56,046 bases of DNA from Ruthenibacterium sp. (GTDB lineage: Bacteria; Bacillota; Clostridia; Oscillospirales; Ruminococcaceae): assembly GCA_020025255.1 (NCBI GenBank), contig JAHHSK010000004.1:1-56046 (forward strand). The letters are read 5' to 3'. The notes under the pieces are model-generated. The model was given only the letters and a program-made list of their open reading frames with translations, was not told where the DNA came from and searched no databases. Below, piece by piece: positions 8,060 through 17,363 of this stretch (position 1 is the stretch's first letter; each line of letters starts with the position of its first letter). A program made the position numbers and the translations under genes.

Positions 8060-10108
8060 ATGTTTTACCGCCCATGGCAAATAAAAAAAAATGACCCGGC
8101 ACGCTCAGCTGCGCTGAGTGCAGCGCTTGGCATGCCGCGCCTTGTAAGTGACGTGCTGTGCGCGCGCGGGCTGGATACCCCCGAAAAAGCGCAGATACTG
8201 TGCGGTGATGGAGCCGAATTATCCGACCCGATGCTGCTTTCCGGCATGCAGGCGGCGGTGGAGCGCATCCACCGCGCGATCGATGAAGGAGAGCGCATCG
8301 TCGTATTCGGTGATTATGATGTGGACGGTGTAACAGCGACCGCGCTTTTGTATACCTATCTGGATACTACCGGGGCGGAAGTATACTATAAGCTGCCCAA
8401 TCGGGAAGATGATGGCTACGGCCTTTCGATCAAGGCAGTGGAACAGCTGGCGGCAAAGGATGTCGATTTGATCATAACAGTAGATAATGGCATTTCGGCA
8501 AAGGAGGCCGTTGAGCACGCCAACACGCTGGGCATCGACGTGGTGGTGACGGATCACCATATGCCGCCGGCCGAACTGCCGCCGGCATGTGCGGTGGTCG
8601 ATCCGCTTTTGCCGTATGATACAAGCCCATGCAAAACACTTTCCGGTGTGGGGGTCGCCTTCAAGCTGGCTGCCGCACTGGACGGATGCCCGCCGGAGGA
8701 GCTTTTGCCCTTTTACGGTGATTTTGCCGCACTGGGAACCATTGCGGATATCATGCTGCTGGAAGGGGAAAACCGGCGCATCGTCAAGCAAGGGCTTGCC
8801 CTGCTGCAGCAGACAGACCGCCCCGGCATTGCGGCACTTATGGAATCCTGCGGCCTTGCGGAAAAGGAGCTGACGGCAGAAAACGTATCGTTCAGCATTT
8901 CGCCGCGGCTGAATGCGGCCGGGCGCATGCATCAGGCCGAAGCGGCACTGGAGCTGCTTTTGTGTGAAGACCCGGAGGAGGCGCCGCTGCTGGCACAGGG
9001 GCTGGAAGAACAGAATGTGGAACGCCAGAAAACAGAGCAGCAGATCCTGCAAAATGTTTTAGCGGACATTGCGGCGGATAAAACCTATGGAACCGATCGC
9101 GTGATCGTAGTATGGGGGCGGGGCTATCATCCGGGTGTCATCGGGATCGTTGCATCCCGCATCGTAGAACGCTTTGGCAAGCCTGCCATTGTCATCTCGC
9201 TGGATGAAAATGGGGAAGGCAAAGGCTCCGGACGCAGCATTGCGGGCTTTTCGCTGTATCGGGCCATAGCCGAATGCGCCCCGCTGCTGATCCGTTTTGG
9301 GGGGCATGCACTGGCGGCCGGGCTGTCGGTGCGTGAAGAAAACCTGCCGCAGCTGCGCCGCCGGATGAACGAGTGGGCAGCGCGGGAATACCCGGTTATA
9401 CAGCGCCCTGCCTTAGTGCTGGATGCCGCCGTGCGTCTTGCGGAAATTTCAGAGCCGGACGTTGCCGCACTTTCGGTGCTGGCGCCGTTTGGAAATGGAA
9501 ACCCATCCCCTGTTTTTCTGGTGGAGCATGCGGTGATCGATGCGGTGTATCCGCTCAGCGATGGAAAGCATACCCGCCTGCGCCTCCGGCAGGGATCGGG
9601 CGTTTTATATGCGGCTCTGTTTGGGGTTGCGCCGGAAACCTTCGGCTATTGTGTCGGGCAGGCAGTGGATGCGGCGATCCAGCTTTCTGTTTTTGAAGGA
9701 AGGAACGGCCCGATGATTTCGGCACGCATGGTGGAACTGCGTCCGGCAGGGCTGGGCAATGAATATCTGGAAGGGACAACGCTGTACGAAGCACTGATCT
9801 GCGGCGCGGCCTTATCCGAGACGGAATGCGCACTGGTGCGCCCATGCCGTGCGGATACCGTTGCGCTGTACCGTGCCGTCGGCGCGGCACCGCAGGGGAT
9901 CCCAGCCGAGGATCTTCGCCCGCTTTTTGCAAAGCTCGGAACACAAAATGCAGGAAAGATCCTTGTTTCACTGGAAGCATTGAGGGAGCTTTCGCTTGTG
10001 GAAAAGCAGCAGACGCCGCAGGGCGTTCGCTGGAAACTGGTGCCCGCTACGGGGAAAAAGGATTTGGCTTCCGCGCCGATTTTAAAAAGACTGGGGACGG
10101 CACAATAA
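8060..10108 (+). CDS. recJ: RecJ single-strand DNA exonuclease
   Basis: 682 aa. DHH domain with DYDVDG (85-90), VDNG (141-144) and DHH (165-167); DHHA1 part with GSGRSIAGF and FGGHALAAG near residues 392-418; then an OB-like and a C-terminal extension. These are the metal-binding and substrate motifs of RecJ 5'-3' exonuclease, acting in recombination and mismatch repair. AAGGAG lies 9 bp upstream of ATG. The gene ends TAATG, its stop sharing one base with the relA start, so the two are coupled, an arrangement seen in other Firmicutes. Confidence 0.96.
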   Translation: MFYRPWQIKKNDPARSAALSAALGMPRLVSDVLCARGLDTPEKAQILCGDGAELSDPMLLSGMQAAVERIHRAIDEGERIVVFGDYDVDGVTATALLYTYLDTTGAEVYYKLPNREDDGYGLSIKAVEQLAAKDVDLIITVDNGISAKEAVEHANTLGIDVVVTDHHMPPAELPPACAVVDPLLPYDTSPCKTLSGVGVAFKLAAALDGCPPEELLPFYGDFAALGTIADIMLLEGENRRIVKQGLALLQQTDRPGIAALMESCGLAEKELTAENVSFSISPRLNAAGRMHQAEAALELLLCEDPEEAPLLAQGLEEQNVERQKTEQQILQNVLADIAADKTYGTDRVIVVWGRGYHPGVIGIVASRIVERFGKPAIVISLDENGEGKGSGRSIAGFSLYRAIAECAPLLIRFGGHALAAGLSVREENLPQLRRRMNEWAAREYPVIQRPALVLDAAVRLAEISEPDVAALSVLAPFGNGNPSPVFLVEHAVIDAVYPLSDGKHTRLRLRQGSGVLYAALFGVAPETFGYCVGQAVDAAIQLSVFEGRNGPMISARMVELRPAGLGNEYLEGTTLYEALICGAALSETECALVRPCRADTVALYRAVGAAPQGIPAEDLRPLFAKLGTQNAGKILVSLEALRELSLVEKQQTPQGVRWKLVPATGKKDLASAPILKRLGTAQ

Positions 10109-12294
10109 TGGGAAACAACGATAAATCGACAGTAAAATCATATGAGGATCTGGAACGTGCTGTTGAAGAATCCGGACGCTCGTACGATATGGAAAAGATC
10201 CATAAGGCGTATGAGCTTGCAGCAAAGGCGCATGCAGGCCAGGCGCGGCTTTCGGGCGAAAGCTATGTCAGTCATCCGATCGCAACGGCATGCCTGGTTG
10301 TGGATCTTGGCTTGGATACCGATTCGGTGGTATCGGCGCTGCTGCATGATTCGGTAGAGGATACGGATGTTACGGTAGAGGAATTGAAATCGGCATTCGG
10401 CACGGATGTGGCGCAGCTGGTGGATGGCGTTACCAAGCTGGGCAAGATCAAGTTTTCTTCGGTGGAGGAGCAGCAGGCAGAAAACCTGCGCAAAATGCTT
10501 TTGGCCATGAGCAAGGACGTTCGCGTTATGCTCATCAAGCTGTGCGACCGCCTGCATAACATGCGCACCGGGGACGGCTGGCCCGAGCAGAAGCGGCGCG
10601 ACAAAGCGCTGGAGACCATGGAGGTCTATGCGCCGATCGCGCATCGGCTTGGCATGAGCAATATCAAGGAAGAACTCGAAGATCGAAGCCTGAAATATCT
10701 GGATCCGATCGGCTATTCCGAAATCACCGCGCATTTGGATCAAAACGGCGGTGCACAGGAATTCATCAGCGATATTGCAGATAAGATCCGGGAACATCTG
10801 GAAGAAAACGGAATGGGAAAATGCACGATCAAAAAACGCATCAAAAGCGTTTACGGCATTTATCGCAAGATGTTTATCCAAAACCGCACCTTTGAGGAAA
10901 TTTATGATGTGTATGCGGTTCGCATCATTCTGGATACGGTGGGCGAATGCTATAACGCGCTGGGGGTCATCCATGATATGTATCATCCGATCCCAAGCCG
11001 GTTCAAGGATTATATCTCCACGCCGAAACCCAATATGTACCAATCCCTGCATACCACAGTGATCGGGCATGAGGGCATCCCGTTCGAGGTGCAGATCCGC
11101 ACTGCGGATATGGATCGCACCGCGGAATACGGCGTTGCGGCGCATTGGAAATATAAAGTGGGCGTCAACACAAAGGATACGGATAATTTTGACAGCCGGA
11201 TCGCATGGGTGCGCCGTCTGCTGGAAAGCCAGCGCGAGGGACAGGATGCCGGGGATCTGCTGCGGGACATCAAAAGCGAGCTTCTGCCCGAGGAAGTGTT
11301 TGCCTTTACGCCGAAGGGGGATGTCATCAATCTTCCTGCGGGTGCAACGGCGATTGATTTTGCCTATGCGATCCATTCGGCGGTGGGAAACCGCATGATC
11401 GGCGCGAAGGTCAACAGCCGCATTGTGCCGATCGATCACAAGGTCGTCACAGGCGAAATCATCGAGATCATCACCGGCCCCAAGGATAAAGGACCCAGCC
11501 GCGACTGGCTGAATATTGTTACGACCAGTGAAGCGCGGAACAAGATCCGCAACTGGTTCAAAAAAGAACGCAAGGAAGAAAACATTGCGCAGGGCAAAGC
11601 GGCACTGGAAAAGGAAATGCGGCGCAATCTGATCAACATCCCCGATGAGCAGTACGATGAATTTATGATGGAGCTGGCGCGCAGACAGCGGCTGAATACA
11701 ACAGAAGAGCTGTATGCGGCAATCGGCTACGGCGGAGTGCAGCTTTCGCGCCTGATCATCAAAATCAAAGATGAATACACCAAGCTGCAAAAGGAGCAGG
11801 CTCCGGCACAGGCACCGCCGCCCGTCACGATCAAAAAGCAGAAATCGTCGGATGGGGTCGTAGTGGAAGGCATCGACAACTGTCTTGTAAAGTTTGCCAA
11901 ATGCTGCAATCCGCTGCCGGGGGATGATATTGTCGGATTTGTCACGCGGGGCTTCGGCGTTTCGATCCATAAACGAACCTGCGGCAATGCGCAGGCGGGG
12001 CTTAGCGGCCCGGATTCGGAGCGCTGGATGAATGCGCACTGGGCGGAAAGCGTGAAGGAAAGCTTCAAATCGACGCTGGAGCTGTTTGCGGTGGACCGCG
12101 ATGGCCTTATGGCGGACGTGGCGGGGCTGATTGCCGAACTGCATCTGCCGTGTTATGCCATTGCAGCGCGCAAGCTGTCCGATGGACGAGCCAACATGAC
12201 GCTGACGATCGGCGTCAATAACACCGAGCATTTGAATACGATTATTGCACGGCTCCGAAAGATCAAAAGCATTACAACGATCACGCGTCTGTAA
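10108..12294 (+). CDS. relA: Bifunctional (p)ppGpp synthetase/hydrolase
   Basis: 728 aa. HD hydrolase domain with H56 and HDSVEDT (80-86), synthetase domain with RFKDYISTPKPNMYQSLH, TGS domain starting near EEVFAFTPKGDV, and a C-terminal ACT domain with a CCNPLPGD motif before it. This is the long Rel type of Firmicutes, able both to make and degrade (p)ppGpp in the stringent response. The open frame extends upstream inside recJ, but ATG 10108 overlaps the recJ stop and gives the usual N terminus. It is the only alarmone enzyme in the window. Confidence 0.97.
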   Translation: MGNNDKSTVKSYEDLERAVEESGRSYDMEKIHKAYELAAKAHAGQARLSGESYVSHPIATACLVVDLGLDTDSVVSALLHDSVEDTDVTVEELKSAFGTDVAQLVDGVTKLGKIKFSSVEEQQAENLRKMLLAMSKDVRVMLIKLCDRLHNMRTGDGWPEQKRRDKALETMEVYAPIAHRLGMSNIKEELEDRSLKYLDPIGYSEITAHLDQNGGAQEFISDIADKIREHLEENGMGKCTIKKRIKSVYGIYRKMFIQNRTFEEIYDVYAVRIILDTVGECYNALGVIHDMYHPIPSRFKDYISTPKPNMYQSLHTTVIGHEGIPFEVQIRTADMDRTAEYGVAAHWKYKVGVNTKDTDNFDSRIAWVRRLLESQREGQDAGDLLRDIKSELLPEEVFAFTPKGDVINLPAGATAIDFAYAIHSAVGNRMIGAKVNSRIVPIDHKVVTGEIIEIITGPKDKGPSRDWLNIVTTSEARNKIRNWFKKERKEENIAQGKAALEKEMRRNLINIPDEQYDEFMMELARRQRLNTTEELYAAIGYGGVQLSRLIIKIKDEYTKLQKEQAPAQAPPPVTIKKQKSSDGVVVEGIDNCLVKFAKCCNPLPGDDIVGFVTRGFGVSIHKRTCGNAQAGLSGPDSERWMNAHWAESVKESFKSTLELFAVDRDGLMADVAGLIAELHLPCYAIAARKLSDGRANMTLTIGVNNTEHLNTIIARLRKIKSITTITRL

Positions 12295-12346
12295 GCTCCT
12301 TGGCAGCCTGTGCGCATAACGGACGCGGAAAAGGAGAAACAATAGA

Positions 12347-12802
12347 ATGAGAGCAGTGATCCAGCGTGTTTGCAATGCAAACGTCATCGTGGAAGGCGGC
12401 GCGCCGCGCGCGATCGAGCGGGGGATCGTGATCCTTCTGGGCGTAAAGGATACCGATACGCTTGATATCTGTGAAAAGCTGGCGCAGAAATGTGCCGGTC
12501 TGCGCATTTTTGAAGACGAAGAAGGCAAGCTGAATCTTTCCGCGCAGCAGCTGGGGCTAGATGCACTGGTGGTATCCAATTTTACGCTGTATGGGGATAC
12601 CCGCAAGGGCAAGCGCCCGAGCTTTATCAGCGCAGCAAAGCCGCCGCTTTCGGTGGATGCATACGATCGCTTTGTGCAGGAGCTTGGGAAAACCGGGCTG
12701 CGGCAGATCCAGACCGGTGAATTCGGCGCGGACATGCAGCTGACGCTGACCAACGACGGCCCTGTGACGATTGTTATTGATACCGACGATTGGAAAAAAT
12801 AA
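12347..12802 (+). CDS. dtd: D-aminoacyl-tRNA deacylase
   Basis: 151 aa, normal length. Removes D-amino acids and glycine mischarged on tRNA. The C-terminal motif NDGPVT (136-141) is intact, as is the TRKGKRPSF region. The usual SQxxL motif reads SNFTL (77-81), with N replacing the near-invariant Q at residue 78; adjacent residues are conserved, so activity is likely but the change is worth noting. AAGGAGA precedes ATG. Follows relA by 52 bp, as in many Firmicutes (relA-dtd-MBL hydrolase). Confidence 0.94.
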   Translation: MRAVIQRVCNANVIVEGGAPRAIERGIVILLGVKDTDTLDICEKLAQKCAGLRIFEDEEGKLNLSAQQLGLDALVVSNFTLYGDTRKGKRPSFISAAKPPLSVDAYDRFVQELGKTGLRQIQTGEFGADMQLTLTNDGPVTIVIDTDDWKK

Positions 12803-12813
12803 GGGGGAAAACC

Positions 12814-13410
12814 ATGACACCATATCATATCGCATCCGGCATGCCGTTTTATACAAACACATATCTGCTGATCGGACAAAACCGCCGTGCGGCAGTGATC
12901 GATCCGTCGGCACAGGCACAGGAATATCTGGATATTCTGGAAAAAGAGCATGCACAGCTGACGCACATCCTGCTGACGCACGGCCATTACGACCATGTGC
13001 ATTCCGCGCAGCAGCTGCGCGAAGAAACCGGGGCAAAGATCTGGATGAATGGAGCGGATGCGCGCGGAAACCGGCTTTTCCCCTTTACTTCGCCGGATTT
13101 CAGCTATACCGACGGCGAGGACATCCATGTAGACAGCGACCTGATATTCCGTGTCATTGAAACGCCGGGACACAGCGAAGGTTCGGTCTGCCTTTGGACG
13201 GGCAATCTGCTATTGAGCGGCGACACACTGTTCCAGGGCAGCATGGGGCGCACCGATTTCGAGGGCGGCAGCGCAGAAAAAATCCGCGAAAGCCTGAAAA
13301 AGCTCTGCCGGCTTGTGCCGGATGAAGTGCATGTGCTGCCGGGGCATCAGGGCTTTTCTACCATGAAAGAGGAAAAGCGGTGCAATCCGTATCTGCAATT
13401 TGAAGAATAA
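12814..13410 (+). CDS. MBL-fold metallohydrolase (glyoxalase II-like)
   Basis: 198 aa. Contains the metal-binding THGHYDH motif (55-61), a histidine in GHSEGS, GDTLFQGSMGRTDF, and LPGHQG near the C terminus, all ligands of a dinuclear metallo-beta-lactamase fold of the YcbL/GloB-like group. Likely hydrolyses a thioester such as a glutathione or bacillithiol adduct; the real substrate is unknown. ATG 12814 is chosen for AAGGGGG at 12801-12807. Starts 11 bp after dtd, so same operon. Confidence 0.9.
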   Translation: MTPYHIASGMPFYTNTYLLIGQNRRAAVIDPSAQAQEYLDILEKEHAQLTHILLTHGHYDHVHSAQQLREETGAKIWMNGADARGNRLFPFTSPDFSYTDGEDIHVDSDLIFRVIETPGHSEGSVCLWTGNLLLSGDTLFQGSMGRTDFEGGSAEKIRESLKKLCRLVPDEVHVLPGHQGFSTMKEEKRCNPYLQFEE

Positions 13411-13425
13411 GGAATAGGAAAATCA

Positions 13426-14883
13426 ATGGAAATATATATCCGGGGAATGGGTTCCGGTTATGAGCCGGAGCATGTTGCGCGTCTTTTTTTCAATCCGGCA
13501 CAGCTTGCAAAGCGCTGGCCGTCGCATCGGCGGGATGCGGTCTGCGTCCTGCGCCGTAAAAACCAATACGCCTGCGGGATCCGCATGAACGGACTGTGCG
13601 CGGTTCGCACAGCACGGCTTGCAGAATCAATTTCGGAAAAGCAGGCGGAATACGAAATCTGCCGCATGCTGTTTTTGCTTTTGTGTGAAGCGACGGGGCG
13701 GCGCCCGGCATGGGGCATGCTGACGGGGGTGCGGCCGGTGCGGCTGATCCACGATATGCGCCGCGCGGGCAAAACGCCGCAGGAAATCGAGGATTTCTTT
13801 GAAAAAAAATATTTTGTCAGCCGCGAAAAGTTCCGCCTTGCGCTGGAAACGGCGGAAAATCAGAGGGAACTGCTTGCATGCAATACACCGCGCAGCTACA
13901 GCCTTTATATTTCGATTCCGTTTTGCCCTTCGCGGTGCAGCTATTGCAGCTTTGTTTCCCGCACAACGGCGGAATCGGGCCGCCTGATCGAACCGTATAT
14001 CGCAGCACTGTGTGAAGAACTGCGGGATATCAGCGCACTGGCAAAGCGCAATCGCTTGAAGCTGGAAACGATCTACATTGGCGGCGGAACGCCTACGGCC
14101 ATCAGCGCACAGCAGCTGCGCATCCTGATGCAGACCGTGCAGGAAGAATTTGATATTTCGGCTGTGCGGGAATATACCGTGGAGGCCGGCCGGCCGGATT
14201 GCACCACGCCGGAAAAGCTGGCTGTCATCAAGGAATACGGCGCAACGCGCATTTCGATCAACCCGCAGACGCTTTCGGATACGGTTCTCAAGGCGATCGG
14301 GCGCAAGCACAGTGCACAGGATATTCTGGATTGCTATGCCCAGGCACGCCGGCTGGGACACAAAAACATCAATATGGATCTGATAGCCGGGCTGCCCCAG
14401 GATACGCCGGAAAGCTTTGCCAGAACGGTACAGGGGGTGCTTGCACTCCAGCCGGAAAATATCACGGTGCATACGCTGACGCTCAAGCGCGCTTCCAATC
14501 TGGTGATCGAACACGCGCCGGATTCTTACGGAAATGTGACGCGCATGCTGGAAAGCTGCAGTGCACTGGGGGCGGCGGGCTACACGCCTTATTATTTATA
14601 CCGCCAAAAGGGTACGCTGCAAAATCTGGAAAATACCGGCTTTACCAAACCGGGATATGCAGGATTATACAACATCTATATTATGGAAGAGACCCATACG
14701 ATCCTTTCGGCCGGTGCAGGCGGTTCCACAAAGCTGGTGGGGCCGGACGGCAGGATCGAACGGATTTTCAATCATAAATATCCGCTGGAATATATTGAAC
14801 GCTTTGATGTCGTCAGAGCGCGCAAACAGGGAGTTGACGATTTTTATGAAAGATATGATTTGGATTCCGAAGCGGCTGACTGA
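13426..14883 (+). CDS. hemZ: HemZ-like radical SAM coproporphyrinogen oxidase family
   Basis: 485 aa. An N-terminal region of about 155 residues (GMLTGVRPVRL at 97-107) precedes the radical SAM core with the CxxxCxxC cluster at C167, C171 and C174, then YIGGGTPT and the HemN-like segment INMDLIAGLPQDT. This architecture matches HemZ proteins. Family members are named coproporphyrinogen dehydrogenases, but many HemN-like proteins act in other reactions and no heme genes lie nearby, so substrate is uncertain. Last 38 bp overlap the next gene. Confidence 0.88.
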   Translation: MEIYIRGMGSGYEPEHVARLFFNPAQLAKRWPSHRRDAVCVLRRKNQYACGIRMNGLCAVRTARLAESISEKQAEYEICRMLFLLLCEATGRRPAWGMLTGVRPVRLIHDMRRAGKTPQEIEDFFEKKYFVSREKFRLALETAENQRELLACNTPRSYSLYISIPFCPSRCSYCSFVSRTTAESGRLIEPYIAALCEELRDISALAKRNRLKLETIYIGGGTPTAISAQQLRILMQTVQEEFDISAVREYTVEAGRPDCTTPEKLAVIKEYGATRISINPQTLSDTVLKAIGRKHSAQDILDCYAQARRLGHKNINMDLIAGLPQDTPESFARTVQGVLALQPENITVHTLTLKRASNLVIEHAPDSYGNVTRMLESCSALGAAGYTPYYLYRQKGTLQNLENTGFTKPGYAGLYNIYIMEETHTILSAGAGGSTKLVGPDGRIERIFNHKYPLEYIERFDVVRARKQGVDDFYERYDLDSEAAD

Positions 14884-15775
14884 GATCGGCCTGCTGAATG
14901 TGGCGGCATGCTCTGCACAGGGCTTTGTTGATTACTGCGAACAGGATTATGCCGCCCGCATCGAGCATGCGGCGCAAGCCATTCAGGAAAGCGGTGCACA
15001 CATTGTTATGCTTACCGGGCCGAGTGCTTCGGGAAAAACCACTACGGCGCACAAGCTGGCGGAATGCATCCGATCCCATGGCCGCGCCAGCGCGGTGGTG
15101 TCGCTGGATAACTTTTTCAAGGATGTCAGTGAATATCCCAAGCTGCCCGATGGTTCCCCGGACTATGAAAGTGTGGATGCGCTGGATATCCGCGGCATCA
15201 ACCGCTGTCTGCTGGAGCTGCTGAATACGGGCGGTACGGAAATCCCGGATTTTGATTTCTGCCGCGAGCAGCGCCGCTGCGGAGTGATCCCGGTGCAGGT
15301 GGGGGATGGCGTTGTGATCGTGGAAGGCATCCATGCACTGAATCCCAGGCTGACGGCGCTGCTGCCGCAGGGCAGTGCGTTCAAGATTTACGCCGGACTG
15401 CGGGAAGAATATTCCTGCGGCGGAAAGCGCGTGCTGCCCACACGGGATATCCGATTGGCACGCCGCATGGTGCGCGACCATAAATTCCGTGGGCACAGTC
15501 TGGAAAAAACGTTCGAAATGTGGCCGGGCGTCTGCGCGGGTGAGGATAAAAACATCCGTGTGTTCAAGCAGGAAGCACATCTGCTTTTGGATACGAGCTT
15601 TTCGTATGAGCCGTGTACGCTTGCACCGTTTGTGCTTGAAATGAGGCAGACGCTTGCACCGGATGCGCTCTATGCGCCGCAGCTGGAGGATTTGTGCAGC
15701 CGGTTTGCCCTGTGTACGCCGCTGCCCCAGCAGCTGATCCCGAAAACTTCCATGCTGCGGGAATTCATCGGATGA
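14846..15775 (+). CDS. Uridine kinase-like P-loop kinase
   Basis: About 309 aa. Walker A is GPSASGKT at residues 58-65, followed by SLDNFFKD and VIVEGIHALN, typical of uridine kinase/phosphoribulokinase family members. A 50-residue N-terminal region precedes the P-loop, and a C-terminal part of 90 residues follows the core. ATG 14846 is chosen since it gives a compact start after CAGGGAG (14827-14833); an open frame continues far upstream inside hemZ. The 38-bp overlap with hemZ implies coupled translation. The nucleoside substrate is inferred from family only. Confidence 0.78.
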   Translation: MKDMIWIPKRLTEIGLLNVAACSAQGFVDYCEQDYAARIEHAAQAIQESGAHIVMLTGPSASGKTTTAHKLAECIRSHGRASAVVSLDNFFKDVSEYPKLPDGSPDYESVDALDIRGINRCLLELLNTGGTEIPDFDFCREQRRCGVIPVQVGDGVVIVEGIHALNPRLTALLPQGSAFKIYAGLREEYSCGGKRVLPTRDIRLARRMVRDHKFRGHSLEKTFEMWPGVCAGEDKNIRVFKQEAHLLLDTSFSYEPCTLAPFVLEMRQTLAPDALYAPQLEDLCSRFALCTPLPQQLIPKTSMLREFIG

Positions 15776-15780
15776 AAGCA

Positions 15781-15809
15781 TTGAAATCCAGACGAATGCA
15801 TATTATACT
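15781..15809 (+). promoter_or_regulatory. Promoter of zinc-ribbon gene
   Basis: TTGAAA (15781-15786), 17 bp, TATACT (15804-15809): a strong sigma-A promoter. Confidence 0.75.
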
Positions 15810-15847
15810 GAAATCAGCATAAGGCCGCTTTAAAGGAGGGCAATGAT

Positions 15848-16216
15848 ATGACAGGATTCGATAAGCTGAAAAACGCTGCCGCAGTTTGGGCAGATGCCGC
15901 GGTGAAAACAACCGGGGATCTGGCGAGCAAAGGAAAAAAACAGGTGGATAGGATCACATTGGAAAATAAGCTGAGCCGCGCACAGCGTCAGCTGGGTGCA
16001 CTGGTTTATGCACTGGATAAAAACGGCGAAACAAACGATGCGATCGTGCGCCAGTACATCAACAGCATAGCCGAAGTGGAAAAGGAAATCGAGCAGCTTG
16101 ACAGAAAAACTGCCTGCCAACAAAGAGATACCGAGATCAAGGTCTACTGCCCCCAGTGCGGCACGGAGGTAGACCCCAATGCCATGTTTTGTCCTGGGTG
16201 CGGGGGGAAATTATAA
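15848..16216 (+). CDS. Small zinc-ribbon protein with helical N-terminal half
   Basis: 122 aa. Residues 1-88 look helical and charged, with a coiled-coil-like segment around 38-88. Residues 101-118 form a zinc ribbon with C101, C104, C115 and C118 (CPQC and CPGC). No catalytic domain or membrane segment. AAAGGAGG (15832-15839) is well spaced from ATG 15848; another ATG at 15843 is out of frame. It has its own strong promoter and terminator, so it is a single-gene unit. Similar small zinc-ribbon proteins are common in Clostridia with no known role. Confidence 0.82.
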   Translation: MTGFDKLKNAAAVWADAAVKTTGDLASKGKKQVDRITLENKLSRAQRQLGALVYALDKNGETNDAIVRQYINSIAEVEKEIEQLDRKTACQQRDTEIKVYCPQCGTEVDPNAMFCPGCGGKL

Positions 16217-16274
16217 CGGGGCAAAGACACGCTTTGTGGTGATCCGCAAAAGCAAAAAGAATCAATAGACGGGT

Positions 16275-16310
16275 GCCGTTCCGGCTGGGCTGTGCCGGAA
16301 CGGCATTTTT
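16275..16310 (+). terminator. Strong intrinsic terminator
   Basis: GCCGTTCCGG (16275-16284) pairs perfectly with CCGGAACGGC (16295-16304); five T follow at 16306-16310. Confidence 0.85.
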
Positions 16311-16444
16311 GTGCCGAAGGGAAAATAATGCAAGCGGCTGAAAGACACTGTGCGCATGAGGGATACGCAGCGCCCGTGGTAACGCAAAGAAAGCGAAAAA
16401 CCGGTGTCAACTTGCGAAAAAGAAGAAAAAAGCGCGGAAAACAC

Positions 16445-16473
16445 TTGCAATAAGCGGGTTCATCATGTAAAAT
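16445..16473 (+). promoter_or_regulatory. mazG operon promoter
   Basis: TTGCAA (16445-16450), 17 bp, TAAAAT (16468-16473), followed by AAGGAGC and the mazG ATG. Confidence 0.7.
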
Positions 16474-16504
16474 CTATTGAGTAAGCAAAAAAGGAGCGGC
16501 CCTT

Positions 16505-17314
16505 ATGAAGGATTGGAAAAAGCAAAACGAGTTTACGATCGAGGATCTGCTGGAAATCGTTGCGCTGCTGCGCGATCCGCAGAAGGGATGCCCGTGGGAT
16601 CAGGTGCAGACGCATCACTCCATACGAAAAAACTTCATTGAAGAAACATACGAGGCCGTGGATGCAATCGATTTGCAGGACAGCACGCTTTTGTGTGAGG
16701 AATTGGGCGATGTCCTTTTGCAGATCGTGCTGCATGCGCAAATGGAACGCGAACAAGGCCGCTTTTCGTTTGAAGATGTGTGCAATGGAATCTGCAAAAA
16801 GCTGATTTTTCGTCATTCACACATTTTTGGCGATGCAAGTGCGGCTACACCGGAAGATGCGCTGCAAAACTGGGAACAGCAAAAGCGCGAGGAAAAGCAC
16901 CGCGAAAAGGCAGCGGCAGATTTGGAAAGTGTGCCGGCCTCACTGCCTGCGTTGATGCGCAGCCGCAAGGTTGCAAAGCGGGCGGCAGCGCATGGGCTGG
17001 GGCATGCGGACGTGCTGTCGGCACTGGCACAGCTGGAACATGAAATTGCGCAGCTGCGCACCGCAGTAAAAGCGCAGGATGCATCGGCACAGGCGCAGGC
17101 ACTGGGCGAAGTACTGTTTTCAGCAGCGGATGTATCGCGCTATATTGACTGTGATGCCGAGGAAGCCCTGACCCAGACAACGAATCGCTTTATTGCGCGT
17201 TTTGAGCAAATGGAACGGCTTGCGCAAGAATCCGGCTGTTCGACGGATGATTTAAACAGCGAAGAACGGGCTACACTATGGGCACAGGCAAAAACGGTTT
17301 GTGCAAAGCGCTAA
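16505..17314 (+). CDS. mazG: MazG nucleoside triphosphate pyrophosphohydrolase
   Basis: 269 aa with two MazG domains. The N-terminal one has the metal ligands: EETYE (46-50) and ELGD (66-69). In the second domain the matching positions read HEIAQ and ALGE, so most ligands are lost and only the first domain looks catalytic. In E. coli the C-terminal domain is the active one, so this is a reversed pattern. The enzyme hydrolyses NTPs or dNTPs to monophosphates. It corresponds to yabN in the Bacillus cluster; no N-terminal methylase domain is fused here. Confidence 0.93.
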   Translation: MKDWKKQNEFTIEDLLEIVALLRDPQKGCPWDQVQTHHSIRKNFIEETYEAVDAIDLQDSTLLCEELGDVLLQIVLHAQMEREQGRFSFEDVCNGICKKLIFRHSHIFGDASAATPEDALQNWEQQKREEKHREKAAADLESVPASLPALMRSRKVAKRAAAHGLGHADVLSALAQLEHEIAQLRTAVKAQDASAQAQALGEVLFSAADVSRYIDCDAEEALTQTTNRFIARFEQMERLAQESGCSTDDLNSEERATLWAQAKTVCAKR

Positions 17315-17363
17315 TGCGCTTTGAAAACATATTCTCATTCATTATTTCGGAGGTTTTATCACA

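Noticed and set aside
9826..10107. An upstream extension of the relA/spoT reading frame
   Set aside because: It lies inside recJ, has no conserved sequence, and ATG 10108 gives the family N terminus coupled to the recJ stop.
10138..13173. A 1011-codon minus-strand open frame opposite relA, dtd and the MBL gene
   Set aside because: It spans three well-supported + strand genes and shows no family motifs; a compositional shadow.
14561..14845. An upstream extension of the uridine-kinase-like frame
   Set aside because: It runs in another frame of hemZ and shows no motif; the start near the hemZ end is more likely.
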